Shown here: one piece after another, positions 1 to 10,997 of the stretch
Position numbering within the stretch: position 1 is the first letter of the stretch
Layout of the letters: each line of letters opens with the position of its first letter
Program-made: the position numbers and the translations under genes
Assembly (NCBI GenBank): GCA_029263895.1
Contig: JARIDO010000016.1
Span: forward strand, 1 to 32,167
Length of the DNA stretch: 32,167 nt
From: Sporosarcina sp.
GTDB lineage: Bacteria > Bacillota > Bacilli > Bacillales_A > Planococcaceae
Direction: 5' to 3'
The notes under the pieces: model-generated
Databases searched by the model: none
Seen by the model: the letters and a program-made list of their open reading frames with translations, nothing else
Told to the model about the DNA's origin: nothing

Positions 1-150
1 GATGTCAATTGTGTTTCTGTTCTTCCGACGGAAATCGGTTTACTTGGAAACGTTTTTGCTTTTACGCGTTAACGTAGAAGCTGTATTTCGTTGACGTTTT
101 GCTGTTCAGTTTTCAAGGTTCATGTTGGTCTTCGTTGCTTAAGAGGCAAC
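1..150 (-). other. rRNA operon 5' leader (pre-16S), 16S gene lies outside window
   Basis: Read on the minus strand this stretch contains CCTTGAAAACTGAACAG (about 103-119), the boxA-like antitermination sequence found in Bacillales rRNA operon leaders and spacers. A short inverted repeat GTTGC/GCAAC lies at 134-150, just after the predicted transcription start. Two strong promoters lie immediately upstream. The mature 16S rRNA is expected beyond the left edge, so no rRNA gene is claimed. An rrn operon after gyrA matches the Bacillus arrangement (rrnO). Confidence 0.8.
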
Positions 151-156
151 TTTTAT

Positions 157-185
157 ATCTTACCAACTTACGTTTCATATGTCAA
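157..185 (-). promoter_or_regulatory. rRNA operon promoter P2 (sigma-A)
   Basis: On the minus strand a perfect -35 TTGACA (180-185) is followed by 17 bases and a -10 TAAGAT (157-162). Start of transcription would be near 150, feeding the rRNA leader. It is the downstream member of a tandem pair, as in Bacillus rrn operons. Confidence 0.8.
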
Positions 186-233
186 CAATTTTTTACTTGT
201 ATTGTTTAGAATATGTGAAACGCAACGTTGATA

Positions 234-262
234 AATATATCAGCATTGTTTTATTTATGCAA
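234..262 (-). promoter_or_regulatory. rRNA operon promoter P1 (sigma-A)
   Basis: On the minus strand -35 TTGCAT (257-262), a 17-base spacer and -10 TATATT (234-239) lie 77 bases upstream of the stronger P2. The tandem arrangement supports the call; the hexamers are less perfect than those of P2. The rest of 186-365 is AT-rich and shows no gene. I see no clear terminator for the HD-GYP gene that ends at 366. Confidence 0.6.
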
Positions 263-365
263 GCATTTTTTATTAGATAGAATACTATTGCTTGTTTCTT
301 ACTAACATACACTCTTGTTATATAGTTCTCATTATCTACTCTAAGTGTCTAACACGCTTATCGAT

Positions 366-1469
366 TCAAGATAAAACCTTGTCAATCGCAATTTGTCGAC
401 TTGTTGAAAGATCGATGGTTATACCATCATTATTTCTTTTGACTACTGGTCTAAGTCGTGCATCACGGTGAACAAATATTACTTCACATATATCGCCATT
501 CGTTAACTGTACTTGTGTTCCAATTGATATATTAGCTACTAAATCATGCAATGCTTGAACAACTTTTATATCAAACTTACCAAATTCTTCTTCTTTTATT
601 AATTCAATTACTTTAAAAGGAGACTCCTTATCACGGTATACTCTCTCCGAAGTCATCGCATGAAAAACATCAGCTACTGCTAGTATTTGACCGAAAACGG
701 ATATCTCATCAGCTTTTTCTCCTCTTGGATAGCCACTTCCGTCTAACCGTTCATGGTGTTGTAGTATGGCTTGTTTCATTTCTGGACGAAGAAGAGGTGT
801 TTCTTTAATCATTTGATAACTAAAGATAGAATGTTTTTTCACTTCGTTGAATTCCTCTTTTGTTAAAAACGCAGACTTATCCGTAATTGATCGTTCTATT
901 TTTGCCATACCGCAATCTGCTAGAACACCTGCCAGCCCTATTTGTAATGTTTGTCCGTTTGGAAACCCCATTTTGTTACTTATTGATGCAGCTAAAATAC
1001 CAACAGCAACTGAGTGATGAAACATATAATCTTTCATCGTCGAAAACTCATTTAATAAAACAAGTGATTTTTTTTGAATCATGAATAATTCAATTAACGG
1101 CATTACAATTGAACGTATCTTTGCTACATCTGGTTTTGTTCCTGCATACCATGACGTAAATTCTTTTTTGAAGTTTACTACGACATCCATATATTTTTCA
1201 TAGACATCTATTTTTTGAATTTTAATTTTGGCTAGAATCTCGTCTGCATCAACGGCTCCTTTCTCAATTGAGTTAGTGTCTTCTCTTTTAACAATTATTA
1301 AATCTTTTACTTTCACTTTTCTTACGTTGAAAGCATTTAGAATTTCAAGGTGTTGTGAGGTTATTGATGTATCTTTTCTAATAATAGGATAATTTGTATT
1401 TATAAAGATATCTTCACTTAGTATAATTCCTGGACGTAGATCATTTGTTTTAATATAGGATTCCGTCAT
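366..1469 (-). CDS. HD-GYP domain protein with degenerate HD motif
   Basis: A 367-residue protein of the HD-GYP superfamily, whose typical members hydrolyse the second messenger cyclic di-GMP. The C-terminal domain (about 145-315) shows H151/H152, H213, the tandem HHE at 238-240 followed by DGSGYP (the GYP signature, 243-248), and a VADVFHAMTSERVYR block (265-279). The usual HDxGK motif reads ADCGMAK (184-190): the first metal-binding histidine is alanine while the aspartate stays. Activity may therefore be changed or lost. The N-terminal 140 residues are divergent. The ATG start has a modest ribosome site (AAGGTAGGG). It lies between the gyrA terminator and the rRNA promoters; a TATAAT at 1506-1511 (minus strand) is a possible -10 without a good -35. 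Family call is firm, function is not. Confidence 0.85.
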   Translation of the reverse strand: MTESYIKTNDLRPGIILSEDIFINTNYPIIRKDTSITSQHLEILNAFNVRKVKVKDLIIVKREDTNSIEKGAVDADEILAKIKIQKIDVYEKYMDVVVNFKKEFTSWYAGTKPDVAKIRSIVMPLIELFMIQKKSLVLLNEFSTMKDYMFHHSVAVGILAASISNKMGFPNGQTLQIGLAGVLADCGMAKIERSITDKSAFLTKEEFNEVKKHSIFSYQMIKETPLLRPEMKQAILQHHERLDGSGYPRGEKADEISVFGQILAVADVFHAMTSERVYRDKESPFKVIELIKEEEFGKFDIKVVQALHDLVANISIGTQVQLTNGDICEVIFVHRDARLRPVVKRNNDGITIDLSTSRQIAIDKVLS

Positions 1470-1540
1470 CGGTTATTCCCTACCTTCGCCTTATATATTA
1501 AATCCATTATACTTTAAATATTCGGAATGTAGTATCCAAA

Positions 1541-1592
1541 ATTAAAAAGAAGTGCCAATGACGTAGATTACTACTTCACTGGCACTTTTTTT
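1541..1592 (-). terminator. gyrA terminator
   Basis: Arms 1576-1587 and 1550-1561 pair over about 12 bp (AAGTGCCA core, one mismatch) with a 14-base loop. On the minus strand the hairpin is followed by TCTTTTTAATTTT. It begins directly after the gyrA stop codon. Confidence 0.8.
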
Positions 1593-1594
1593 AT

Positions 1595-4114
1595 TTAAGA
1601 ATCTACTTCATCATTTTGGGTTTCTTCTGTTTCAACAACTTGTTCGTTAGTATCCATTTCATCTTCAGTATCATGTTCTTCTTCATCATTCTTCTCAACT
1701 TTGGCTACTGTCGCAACAAGCTCATCTTCGCCAAGTCTTATTAGACGTACACCTTGCGTACTTCTACCGATGACTGATATATCATGGATATCCATACGAA
1801 TCAAAATACCATTGATGGTAATTAACATAAGATCTTCTGTACCGTCTACTGTTTTCATTGAAACGAGTAAGCCGTTACGTTCAGTAACTTGCAATGTTTT
1901 TAAGCCATAACCACCGCGAGTTTGTATACGATATTCAGACTCATTTGTTCGTTTACCAAATCCTTTTTCTGTAACAACAAGGATTTCGTCTCCTTCACGA
2001 ACAGTATCCATACCAATCGTACTATCACCTTCGCGTAGACGAATTCCTCGAACTCCGCCAGCTAGTCTACTCATTGTCCGTATATCTTTTTCATTGAATC
2101 TAATCAGCATACCTTTCTTTGTTCCGATAACAATGTTTTCATCACCTGTTGTCATCTTCACTTCGATAAGTTCATCGTCACCACGAAGTGTTAGCGCGAT
2201 GAGGCCGTTAGAACGGATGTTAGCGAAATTCGAGATTGGTGTCCGTTTTACTACGCCGTTTCTTGTAGCAAAGAATAAGAATTTGTCATCCTCAAATTTA
2301 CTCACCGGAATCATCGCAGTAACTTTCTCGTCCTTATCAACACCCAATAGGTTGATAATCGGTAATCCTTTAGCAGTTCGACTGAATTCCGGAACTTGAT
2401 AACCCTTCGTTCTAAACACACGACCTCTACTAGTAAAGTAGAGAATTGTATCGTGCGTAGATGTGTTGAGTAGATGCTCAACGAAGTCATCATCATTCGT
2501 ACCCATTCCTTGAATACCTCGTCCACCACGACGTTGACTACGATATGTGTTGGCTGGTAAACGTTTGATATACCCATTGTGCGTTAACGTTAACACTGAG
2601 TTCTCAACTGGTATGAGATCTTCGTCTTCAATCATTTCTGCTCCGCCAGTTGTAATCTCTGTTCGACGTTTGTCCTCAAAGCGAGTTTTCACTTCAAGTA
2701 GTTCATCACGAATGATTTCAACTAGTTTTGCTTCGTCTGAAAGAATTTCACGAAGTTCAGAAATTAAAGCTTGAAGTTCGTTATATTCATTTTCAATTTT
2801 GTCGCGCTCCAAACCAGTTAGGCGTTGTAAACGCATGTCAAGAATTGCCTGTGCTTGACGATCTGACAAATTGAACTTTTCAATAAGACCACTTTTTGCC
2901 TCATCCGTCGTTTTTGAGCCACGGATTAACTTAATGATTTCATCAATATGGTCAAGAGCAATTCGTAATCCCTCTAAAATATGTGCACGGTCTTCCGCTT
3001 TCTTCAAGTCGTATTGTGTACGTCTGCGAATAACCACTTTCTGATGCTCTAAGTAATGATACAAAATTTCTTTTAGTGCTAAAATTTTAGGTTGTTTATC
3101 CACTAAAGCTAACATGTTAATACCAAAACTAGACTGTAGGGCAGTCTGTTTGTATAAGTTATTTAGCAAGACGTTAGCATTTGCATCACGTCGCACTTCA
3201 ATAACAATACGCATACCTGTACGGTCAGATTCATCTGCTAAATGCGTAATGCCTTCAATTTTCTTATCACGAACAAGATCTGCTATTTTTTCAATTAAGC
3301 GTGCTTTGTTCACCTGGTAAGGGAGTTCATAAACAATAATGGTTTCCTTGCCATTTGAAGCTTGTTCAATTTCAACTTTACCGCGAATGATAACTGATCC
3401 TCGGCCTGTTTCATATGCCCTTCTAATACCACTTCTTCCAAGGATGATACCACCTGTTGGAAAGTCTGGTCCAGGTATAATTTCCATTAATTCTTCTGTC
3501 GTAATTTCAGGATTATCTGCAAGTGCAATGACTCCATCAATTGTTTCACCAAGATGGTGAGGTGGAATATTTGTTGCCATACCTACTGCAATTCCTGATG
3601 TTCCGTTTACGAGAAGGTTAGGATATCGACTTGGAAGGACTACTGGTTCTCTCTCTTGTTCATCATAGTTATTTTGATAATCGACTGTGTCTTTATTAAT
3701 ATCACGAAGTAACTCCATTGCAATTCGCGACATACGGGATTCTGTATAACGCATCGCAGCAGCTGCGTCACCGTCTACGGAACCAAAGTTACCGTGACCG
3801 TCAACGAGCATGTAACGATAGTTAAAATCCTGTGCCATACGTACCATCGTATCGTAAACAGCTGTATCACCATGTGGATGATACTTACCGATAACATCAC
3901 CGACGATACGAGCTGATTTCTTATGCGGTTTATCGGCAGTGTTCCCAAGATCTTGCATCGCGTAGAGGATGCGACGATGGACTGGTTTTAAACCATCTCT
4001 TACATCCGGTAGAGCACGCGAAACAATAACACTCATTGCATAATCTAAAAATGAGGTTTTCATTTCTTTACTTAAATTAATCCCCTCGACACCACGAATC
4101 GGCATATCTGCCAT
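1595..4114 (-). CDS. gyrA: DNA gyrase subunit A
   Basis: An 839-residue GyrA, the breakage-rejoining subunit of the A2B2 type II topoisomerase that introduces negative supercoils. The N-terminal region carries the winged-helix/tower core with catalytic tyrosine Y123 (in AAAMRYTE). The quinolone-determining region reads [11 protein letters not shown] (79-89), with Thr84 and Asp88 at the positions usually Ser and Asp/Glu. The C-terminal beta-pinwheel contains the GyrA box QRRGGRG. The tail is very acidic (rich in E and D), a common feature in Bacillales. Start ATG at 4114 is preceded by GAAGGGAG at about 9 bases. It lies 44 bases after gyrB and probably forms an operon with it, ending at a terminator at 1541-1592. 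Confidence 0.98.
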   Translation of the reverse strand: MADMPIRGVEGINLSKEMKTSFLDYAMSVIVSRALPDVRDGLKPVHRRILYAMQDLGNTADKPHKKSARIVGDVIGKYHPHGDTAVYDTMVRMAQDFNYRYMLVDGHGNFGSVDGDAAAAMRYTESRMSRIAMELLRDINKDTVDYQNNYDEQEREPVVLPSRYPNLLVNGTSGIAVGMATNIPPHHLGETIDGVIALADNPEITTEELMEIIPGPDFPTGGIILGRSGIRRAYETGRGSVIIRGKVEIEQASNGKETIIVYELPYQVNKARLIEKIADLVRDKKIEGITHLADESDRTGMRIVIEVRRDANANVLLNNLYKQTALQSSFGINMLALVDKQPKILALKEILYHYLEHQKVVIRRRTQYDLKKAEDRAHILEGLRIALDHIDEIIKLIRGSKTTDEAKSGLIEKFNLSDRQAQAILDMRLQRLTGLERDKIENEYNELQALISELREILSDEAKLVEIIRDELLEVKTRFEDKRRTEITTGGAEMIEDEDLIPVENSVLTLTHNGYIKRLPANTYRSQRRGGRGIQGMGTNDDDFVEHLLNTSTHDTILYFTSRGRVFRTKGYQVPEFSRTAKGLPIINLLGVDKDEKVTAMIPVSKFEDDKFLFFATRNGVVKRTPISNFANIRSNGLIALTLRGDDELIEVKMTTGDENIVIGTKKGMLIRFNEKDIRTMSRLAGGVRGIRLREGDSTIGMDTVREGDEILVVTEKGFGKRTNESEYRIQTRGGYGLKTLQVTERNGLLVSMKTVDGTEDLMLITINGILIRMDIHDISVIGRSTQGVRLIRLGEDELVATVAKVEKNDEEEHDTEDEMDTNEQVVETEETQNDEVDS

Positions 4115-4158
4115 GTTGGTAAACTCCCTTCAACTCAGTACTACTTTAAAACTACTAG

Positions 4159-6120
<1,962 letters not shown>

Positions 6121-6169
6121 CTACACGTTTGGAAACCTATACCTCTGGAAATGATTTAGGAATCTGCAG

Positions 6170-7288
6170 TTATTCCTTGTTGTCTACTTTTCCCGCTGTT
6201 ACTTCAAATATTTTTGCTTGCCGGATAGTTTCATGGTCAAGCCCTGCAATATTTGTCGTTGTAATAATTGTCTGAACTTGTCCCTGTATTGTGTTTAACA
6301 AATGGGTTTGTCTATAATCATCAAGCTCAGATAGTACATCATCTAAAAGTAAAATTGGTGTTTCTCCAACTTCTTGTTTCACAAGTTCTATTTCTGCAAG
6401 TTTAAGGGATAGAGCTGTTGTCCTTTGTTGCCCTTGTGAACCATAGGTTTGGACGTCGTAGCCATTAACTGAGAAATGGAGATCATCACGATGTGGACCT
6501 ATTAACGTCATTCCACGATCAAGTTCACGTTTTTTGACTTCTAATAAACGATTTTTAAGAATTGATTCCATTTGCTCTACAGTCTGCCCACAATCTATCC
6601 CATTTAATGTTCCATACGACACTTTTAATTCTTCAAGTCCACGAGAAATTCCCTTATGAATAGGACCTGCCCATTTTTGGAGTAATTCCATAAAGTGAAA
6701 ACGTTTCCGAATAATTTGTATTGCAATTTGAATATACTGATCGGTATAAACATCAAACATCACATCATTTAGCTCATGTTTCCCCCTATTATTCTTTAAT
6801 ATTGCATTTCGTTGCTTTAAAACCTTTTGAAATGTTGAGAGGTCATGTAAATAGATAGGTGATATTTGACCAATTTCCATGTCTAGGAATCTTCTCCTAG
6901 CTTGAGGGCTGCCTTTTACTATCGTTAAATCTTCTGGAGCAAACATCACTACATTTAACTGACCGATATACAAGCTAAGTTTTTTTTGCTCTAAATGGTT
7001 TACACGCGCCTTCTTACCTTTACTAGAAATAATTAGTTCTAAAGGTAGTGAACCATACTTTCGATTGATGTCACCTTTTATTTTACCATACTCCTGTTTC
7101 CACCGTATTAATTCTCGATCATTTGATGTCCGATGAGACTTTGCCATAGACAGAACGTAGATTGCTTCCATGATATTCGTCTTACCTTGAGCATTTTCTC
7201 CTATCAATACATTTGTATGGGGTGAAAATGATAAATCTAATGTTTCATAATTTCGATAATCTTTTAATGTTAGTTGATCAATGTACAT
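6170..7288 (-). CDS. recF: DNA replication/repair protein RecF
   Basis: A 372-residue SMC-like ATPase that helps load RecA at single-strand gaps with RecO and RecR. Walker A GENAQGKT is at residues 30-37, the ABC-type signature [16 protein letters not shown] and Walker [13 protein letters not shown] lie in the C-terminal third. An upstream in-frame ATG at 7312 exists, but the start at 7288 ([15 protein letters not shown]) has GGAGAG 4 bases upstream and matches the family N-terminus. It overlaps the end of yaaA by 11 bases, which suggests translational coupling. Confidence 0.97.
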   Translation of the reverse strand: MYIDQLTLKDYRNYETLDLSFSPHTNVLIGENAQGKTNIMEAIYVLSMAKSHRTSNDRELIRWKQEYGKIKGDINRKYGSLPLELIISSKGKKARVNHLEQKKLSLYIGQLNVVMFAPEDLTIVKGSPQARRRFLDMEIGQISPIYLHDLSTFQKVLKQRNAILKNNRGKHELNDVMFDVYTDQYIQIAIQIIRKRFHFMELLQKWAGPIHKGISRGLEELKVSYGTLNGIDCGQTVEQMESILKNRLLEVKKRELDRGMTLIGPHRDDLHFSVNGYDVQTYGSQGQQRTTALSLKLAEIELVKQEVGETPILLLDDVLSELDDYRQTHLLNTIQGQVQTIITTTNIAGLDHETIRQAKIFEVTAGKVDNKE

Positions 7289-7517
7289 CCGGCTCTCCAG
7301 TGGGCAAGCCAATCATTTTAAATTTGCCGACTTCTTGAATGTTCACGATATCCCCATCTCTGAGTTTTTTACCTCGACGACTTTCTAACTCGTCATTTAC
7401 ATAAACTACATGTTCGTCTAAAAACCATTTGGCCATGCCACCTGAACTAATGGCGTTCGTCATTTTTAATAGTTGGCCGAGTGTGATGTATTCAGTATCA
7501 ATTGTAATCTTTTCCAT
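7278..7517 (-). CDS. yaaA: S4 domain protein YaaA
   Basis: A 79-residue protein with a compact S4-like RNA-binding fold: the block [20 protein letters not shown] followed by [13 protein letters not shown] is the S4 signature. It is the small gene invariably found between dnaN and recF in Bacillales and implicated in 50S ribosome assembly in Bacillus (known for the family; some name it rlbA). The last codons overlap the recF start. A terminator separates it from dnaN, so it must have its own promoter or rely on read-through; I could not identify a convincing promoter. Confidence 0.92.
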   Translation of the reverse strand: MEKITIDTEYITLGQLLKMTNAISSGGMAKWFLDEHVVYVNDELESRRGKKLRDGDIVNIQEVGKFKMIGLPTGEPDVH

Positions 7518-7575
7518 ATACTCTCAACCCTTCTCAATTTCGTCTACTCTATAGTTTACCTAACTTTAGACAGTA

Positions 7576-7611
7576 TGTAAAAAGGATAGTCAAATTTTCG
7601 ACTATCCTTTG
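7576..7611 (-). terminator. dnaN terminator
   Basis: A perfect 11-bp stem (AAAGGATAGTC, 7581-7591, with its complement 7600-7610) and an 8-base loop, followed on the minus strand by a run of five T. It begins 5 bases after the dnaN stop codon and would end the dnaA-dnaN transcript before yaaA-recF. Confidence 0.8.
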
Positions 7612-7615
7612 TTAA

Positions 7616-8752
7616 TTAATATGTTCGAACAGGAAGAATCAGTTGAAGAATAGAGTCATCATCTAGTGATTTCAAAATGAATGGCCTCATTGCACCAGTA
7701 AACTGAATCGTTACGTCTTGTCCATCTATAGCTTTCAGCGCATCCATCATATATTTAGCACTGAATGAAATTTTTAACTCTTCACCAGTAACACTTACAG
7801 CTTCGACTAACTCTTCAACCTTTCCTACTTCAGGTGAGTTTGAAGATATTTCTATAGCAGTGCTATCATCTGTCGAAAAACGTACGATGTTATTGCGTTC
7901 TTCTCGGGCTAACAACGAAGCTCTATCAATGGCTTGTAGTAGTAATTTACCATTTACATTAACAGTTGTTTTGTATTCTTCGGGGATTAAACGTGAAGTA
8001 TCTGGGTAATTCCCTTCAAGCAAACGAGAATAAAATAAAACATTTCTTGTTTTAAATAATACTTGTTGATCTGCAATAACAATTTCTACAGGTTCTGCAT
8101 TTTCAGGCAAAATTTTATTGAATTCCTGTAAACTCTTGCCCGGGATAACAATGCTAAATGGTGTCTCCGGCATTTCTTCAGGTTTTGTATGCCTTCTAGC
8201 TAATCTGTGACTATCTGTTGCAACGCACGATAGTCCACCTTCTTTCGCTTCCCAATGGACACCCGTTAAAATCGGTCTCGTTTCTTGTTGAGAAACAGCA
8301 AATACTGTTTCTCGTATGATAGATTTCATTAGATCTGCGGGTAACATAAATCTATTTTCATCTTTAACTACCGGTAGAATTGGGTAATCTTCAGTATCTA
8401 ACCCTATTAGGTGGAAATCGGACTTACCAGATTTGATTTTAGTTTGTAAACCATTTGTTACTTCAATTGTTACATCATTAGTCGGCAACTTTCGAGCTAT
8501 TTCACTAAAAACTTTAGCTTGTAAAACAATACTGCCACTTTCAATTACACGAATGATTTGTTCTCCGTTTTCTTCAGCAGGAATAAATGTACAAATAGTG
8601 ATGTCAGAATCGCTTCCTGTCATTGTAAGACCTTTTTCATCTACATCAATTTTAACCCCAGTTAGAATCGGTATTGCAACTTTTTGACTGATTGCTTTCA
8701 TAACATCGCTTAAACCGTCTAACAGTCTATCTCTCATAATCTCAAATTTCAT
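7616..8752 (-). CDS. dnaN: DNA polymerase III beta subunit (sliding clamp)
   Basis: A 378-residue beta clamp, the ring that tethers PolC/DnaE to DNA. The N-terminus MKFEIMRDRLLDGLSDVMKAIS and the C-terminal LILPVRTY are typical of Bacillales DnaN, and the length equals the usual one. Three clamp domains of about 120-130 residues are expected; LTGVHWEAKEGGLSCVATDSHRLA marks the second. ATG start with GAGGG 6 bases upstream. It lies downstream of dnaA, separated by the unwinding part of oriC (8753-8918), and ends at a strong terminator. Confidence 0.98.
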   Translation of the reverse strand: MKFEIMRDRLLDGLSDVMKAISQKVAIPILTGVKIDVDEKGLTMTGSDSDITICTFIPAEENGEQIIRVIESGSIVLQAKVFSEIARKLPTNDVTIEVTNGLQTKIKSGKSDFHLIGLDTEDYPILPVVKDENRFMLPADLMKSIIRETVFAVSQQETRPILTGVHWEAKEGGLSCVATDSHRLARRHTKPEEMPETPFSIVIPGKSLQEFNKILPENAEPVEIVIADQQVLFKTRNVLFYSRLLEGNYPDTSRLIPEEYKTTVNVNGKLLLQAIDRASLLAREERNNIVRFSTDDSTAIEISSNSPEVGKVEELVEAVSVTGEELKISFSAKYMMDALKAIDGQDVTIQFTGAMRPFILKSLDDDSILQLILPVRTY

Positions 8753-8760
8753 TATAGACC

Positions 8761-8916
8761 CTCACTTATATAATATTAGTTATTAATAAAAATAGTAGTA
8801 ATAGTAATAGGGCTTGTGGATATGTGGAAAACTAGTATTTCTAGTTGGTATTAAAGATTTTCCACATGTGCATAACCTGTTGTCAATTTGGTACTACTTA
8901 TTCTATGTTATGCACA
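8761..8916. other. oriC: oriC unwinding region (DnaA boxes, DnaA-trios, AT-rich DUE)
   Basis: The dnaA-dnaN spacer. From the dnaA side: TTATGCACA (8908-8916), TGTGCATAA (8867-8875), TTTTCCACA (8858-8866), TGTGGAAAA (8823-8831) and TGTGGATAT (8815-8823). The first two match TTATNCACA exactly; the others have one mismatch. Next to the last box come GGC (8811-8813) and six trinucleotides TAG TAG TAA TAG TAA TAG (8793-8810), then AT-rich DNA (8761-8792). This is the order of the Bacillus basal unwinding system: boxes, GC cluster, DnaA-trios, melting region. Read away from the boxes the trios are 3'-GAT/AAT, as required. Confidence 0.88.
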
Positions 8917-8918
8917 AT

Positions 8919-10268
8919 TCAACCACGGCCCAAAGTATTCTTAACTTCTTGAACATCTTGTTGAAGTGTTTGATTCTCTTTTAGTAATTGACTAATTTTC
9001 TCATGAGCATGAATGACAGTTGAATGATCTCTTCCGCCGAACTCGGTTCCTATCTTTGGTAAGGAAGAGTCTGTAAGTTCTCTTGATAGATACATAGCTA
9101 CTTGACGTGGGAACGCAATTGCGCGCGTTCTTTTCTTTGCAGTGAAATCCTCTAGACGGATATTAAAATGTTCTCCAACAGCTTTTTGGATATCTAGAAT
9201 TGTTACTGTTCTTGGTCTAGAGTTTGGAATAATATCCTTTAAAGCTTCGACTGCAAGTTCTGTATTAATGTCTGTATTCACAAGCGAGGAATAAGCTACT
9301 ACACGTATGAGTGCACCTTCAAGTTCTCTTATATTGGAGTCAATCTGGTTTGCAATATAAAGCATTACTTCATTTGGAATATCTAATAATCCATCCGCTT
9401 TTGCCTTTTTACGAAGGATTGCAATTCGTGTTTCTAAATCTGGTGGAGCTATATCAGTGATTAGACCCCATTCAAATCGAGATCTAAGTCGATCTTCTAA
9501 AGTAGGAATCTCTTTAGGAGGCCTATCACTAGAAATAATGATTTGTTTTGCTTCTTCATGCAAAGTATTGAATGTATGAAAGAATTCTTCTTGTGTTTGT
9601 TCTTTTCCGGCAATGAATTGAATATCATCAATCAAAAGAACATCTACATTCCGATAACGATTCCTGAATTCAACCGTTTTATTATTCATAATTGAGTTAA
9701 TAAATTCGTTGGTAAACTTTTCTGAAGATAGATAAACAACCTTTGCTGCAGGGTTTTGTTCGAGTACGTAGTGACCAATTGCGTGCATTAAATGTGTTTT
9801 ACCGAGACCAACCCCACCATAAATGAATAAAGGGTTATATGCTTTCGCTGGTGCTTCAGCAACAGCGAGTGAAGCCGCATGTGCAAAACGATTACCTGAT
9901 CCAATTACAAAAGTATCAAATGTATATTTAGGATTAAGCATGCCAGCATTTGATTGCATAGGTACTTTTTCTATAGGTTGTACTGCAGGTTTTGGTAATT
10001 CAAAATCACTATCATCCATGTCAGTAGGTACGACAAAACTAATGATACGATCTTCTCCAGTCAATTCAGAGAGTATGCCAGTAATCAAATGTATATAGTG
10101 GCTTTCTAACCATTCTTTTGTAAATGTATTTGTTGTAGCAATAGTTACATTTTCTTCACCATAGGAAATAAGCTTTGTAGACTCTAACCAGGTTTGAAAA
10201 CTTGGTCTTGCAATTTTTTGTTTAATTTTCGAAAGAACTTCCATCCATAAATCATCTAAGTGTTCCAA
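8919..10268 (-). CDS. dnaA: Chromosomal replication initiator protein DnaA
   Basis: The AAA+ initiator that binds DnaA boxes at oriC and melts the origin; 449 residues. Domain I spans about 1-80, a variable linker follows, then the AAA+ domain with Walker A GGVGLGKT (151-158) and Walker B LLIDD (211-215), and the C-terminal DNA-binding domain with the signature [15 protein letters not shown]. Start choice: an upstream in-frame ATG (10346) would add 26 unlike residues; the TTG at 10268 has AAAGGAGG 7 bases upstream and gives the family N-terminus (MEHLDDLW). A DnaA box at 10335-10343 lies in its promoter region, consistent with autoregulation (inference). Confidence 0.98.
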   Translation of the reverse strand: MEHLDDLWMEVLSKIKQKIARPSFQTWLESTKLISYGEENVTIATTNTFTKEWLESHYIHLITGILSELTGEDRIISFVVPTDMDDSDFELPKPAVQPIEKVPMQSNAGMLNPKYTFDTFVIGSGNRFAHAASLAVAEAPAKAYNPLFIYGGVGLGKTHLMHAIGHYVLEQNPAAKVVYLSSEKFTNEFINSIMNNKTVEFRNRYRNVDVLLIDDIQFIAGKEQTQEEFFHTFNTLHEEAKQIIISSDRPPKEIPTLEDRLRSRFEWGLITDIAPPDLETRIAILRKKAKADGLLDIPNEVMLYIANQIDSNIRELEGALIRVVAYSSLVNTDINTELAVEALKDIIPNSRPRTVTILDIQKAVGEHFNIRLEDFTAKKRTRAIAFPRQVAMYLSRELTDSSLPKIGTEFGGRDHSTVIHAHEKISQLLKENQTLQQDVQEVKNTLGRG

Positions 10269-10314
10269 CCCTGTGCCTCCTTTACAAGCAAAAATAAAAG
10301 CTCCAAGATATGTA

Positions 10315-10631
10315 TTATACACAGAATCCACGCATGTGGATAACAATTATACAAAAGCGTTGAAAATATTACCCACAGGCTATCAACAAGTGTGGATAAT
10401 ATTTAAATTATAGTTTTATGTGCACAACAAAATCTTTTTCATTGTATCAGCGAATGACTTTAATTACAAGGACTCTGTAGCTCTATCCACAGAACTAATA
10501 GCTGTGCACGAAATCTTTATCCACAGGCTTTGATATGTGAAAAAGATGTAGATAAGCTATGTGAATAAAAAAAATGAAAATAAAATGCTGCACAATGAAA
10601 TCACAAGAAGGTAATCTATAAATGTGGATAA
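10315..10631. other. oriC: oriC upstream DnaA-box cluster
   Basis: The 505-base dnaA-rpmH spacer. Perfect boxes (TTATCCACA or complement) lie at 10335-10343, 10391-10399, 10517-10525 and 10623-10631. TTATNCACA matches lie at 10315-10323 and 10560-10568. One-mismatch boxes lie at 10369-10377, 10419-10427 and 10483-10491. Orientations are mixed. This matches the incA/incB part of the bipartite Bacillus origin. Two TATAAT hexamers on the minus strand (10314-10319 and 10346-10351) are candidate -10 elements of dnaA promoters, without good -35 elements. Confidence 0.9.
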
Positions 10632-10691
10632 CTTGTGATACACTAAAATAGACAGTTGTGTTATCAAAACAAACTGTCTGATAAAAAAAGA

Positions 10692-10721
10692 TTGACTTTT
10701 ACCGTGTAGAGTAGCTATACT
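10692..10721 (+). promoter_or_regulatory. rpmH promoter (sigma-A)
   Basis: -35 TTGACT (10692-10697), an 18-base spacer and -10 TATACT (10716-10721). Transcription would start near 10728, about 45 bases before rpmH. Confidence 0.75.
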
Positions 10722-10773
10722 TATCAAGACTGTCACGTATAAATAGACAATCATGCAGGAGGTGTCTTAAGAG

Positions 10774-10908
10774 ATGAAACGTACTTACCAACCAAATAAA
10801 CGTAAACGTAGTAAAGTTCACGGCTTCCGTGCTAGAATGAGCACAGCAAGCGGACGCAGAGTTATTGCAGCTCGTCGTCGCAAAGGAAGAAAAGTGCTTT
10901 CAGCATAA
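10774..10908 (+). CDS. rpmH: 50S ribosomal protein L34
   Basis: A 44-residue, strongly basic protein beginning [18 protein letters not shown] and ending GRKVLSA, the standard L34 sequence and length. It is part of the large ribosomal subunit. The start ATG is 9 bases after AGGAGGTG (10757-10764). First gene to the right of oriC, with its own promoter (10692-10721) and an intrinsic hairpin right after its stop, so that L34 can be made in excess over RnpA (inference). Confidence 0.98.
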   Translation: MKRTYQPNKRKRSKVHGFRARMSTASGRRVIAARRRKGRKVLSA

Positions 10909-10936
10909 GGCCACTACCTAAGTGGTCTTTTTTTTC
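10909..10936 (+). terminator. rpmH-rnpA attenuating terminator
   Basis: GGCCACT (10909-10915) pairs with AGTGGTC (10921-10927), including one G-U pair, and is followed by a run of nine T. It directly follows the rpmH stop and precedes rnpA; I found no separate rnpA promoter, so it may be only partly effective. Confidence 0.75.
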
Positions 10937-10997
10937 TTTAAAATGGGTAACAATAGTAATTGAAGTAACATCATATGTAACGGAGCAGGTGGATGAA

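Noticed and set aside
887..1084. Plus-strand open frame opposite the HD-GYP gene
   Set aside because: A reverse-strand shadow of a clear conserved domain; no ribosome site or family.
8134..8148. CCCGGG in dnaN as a Noc-binding site
   Set aside because: About 10 of 14 positions match; coding constraint explains it better.
10557..10754. Minus-strand open frame of 65 codons inside the origin spacer
   Set aside because: It runs through DnaA boxes and the rpmH promoter, is low-complexity hydrophobic, and has no ribosome site; explained by AT-rich origin DNA.
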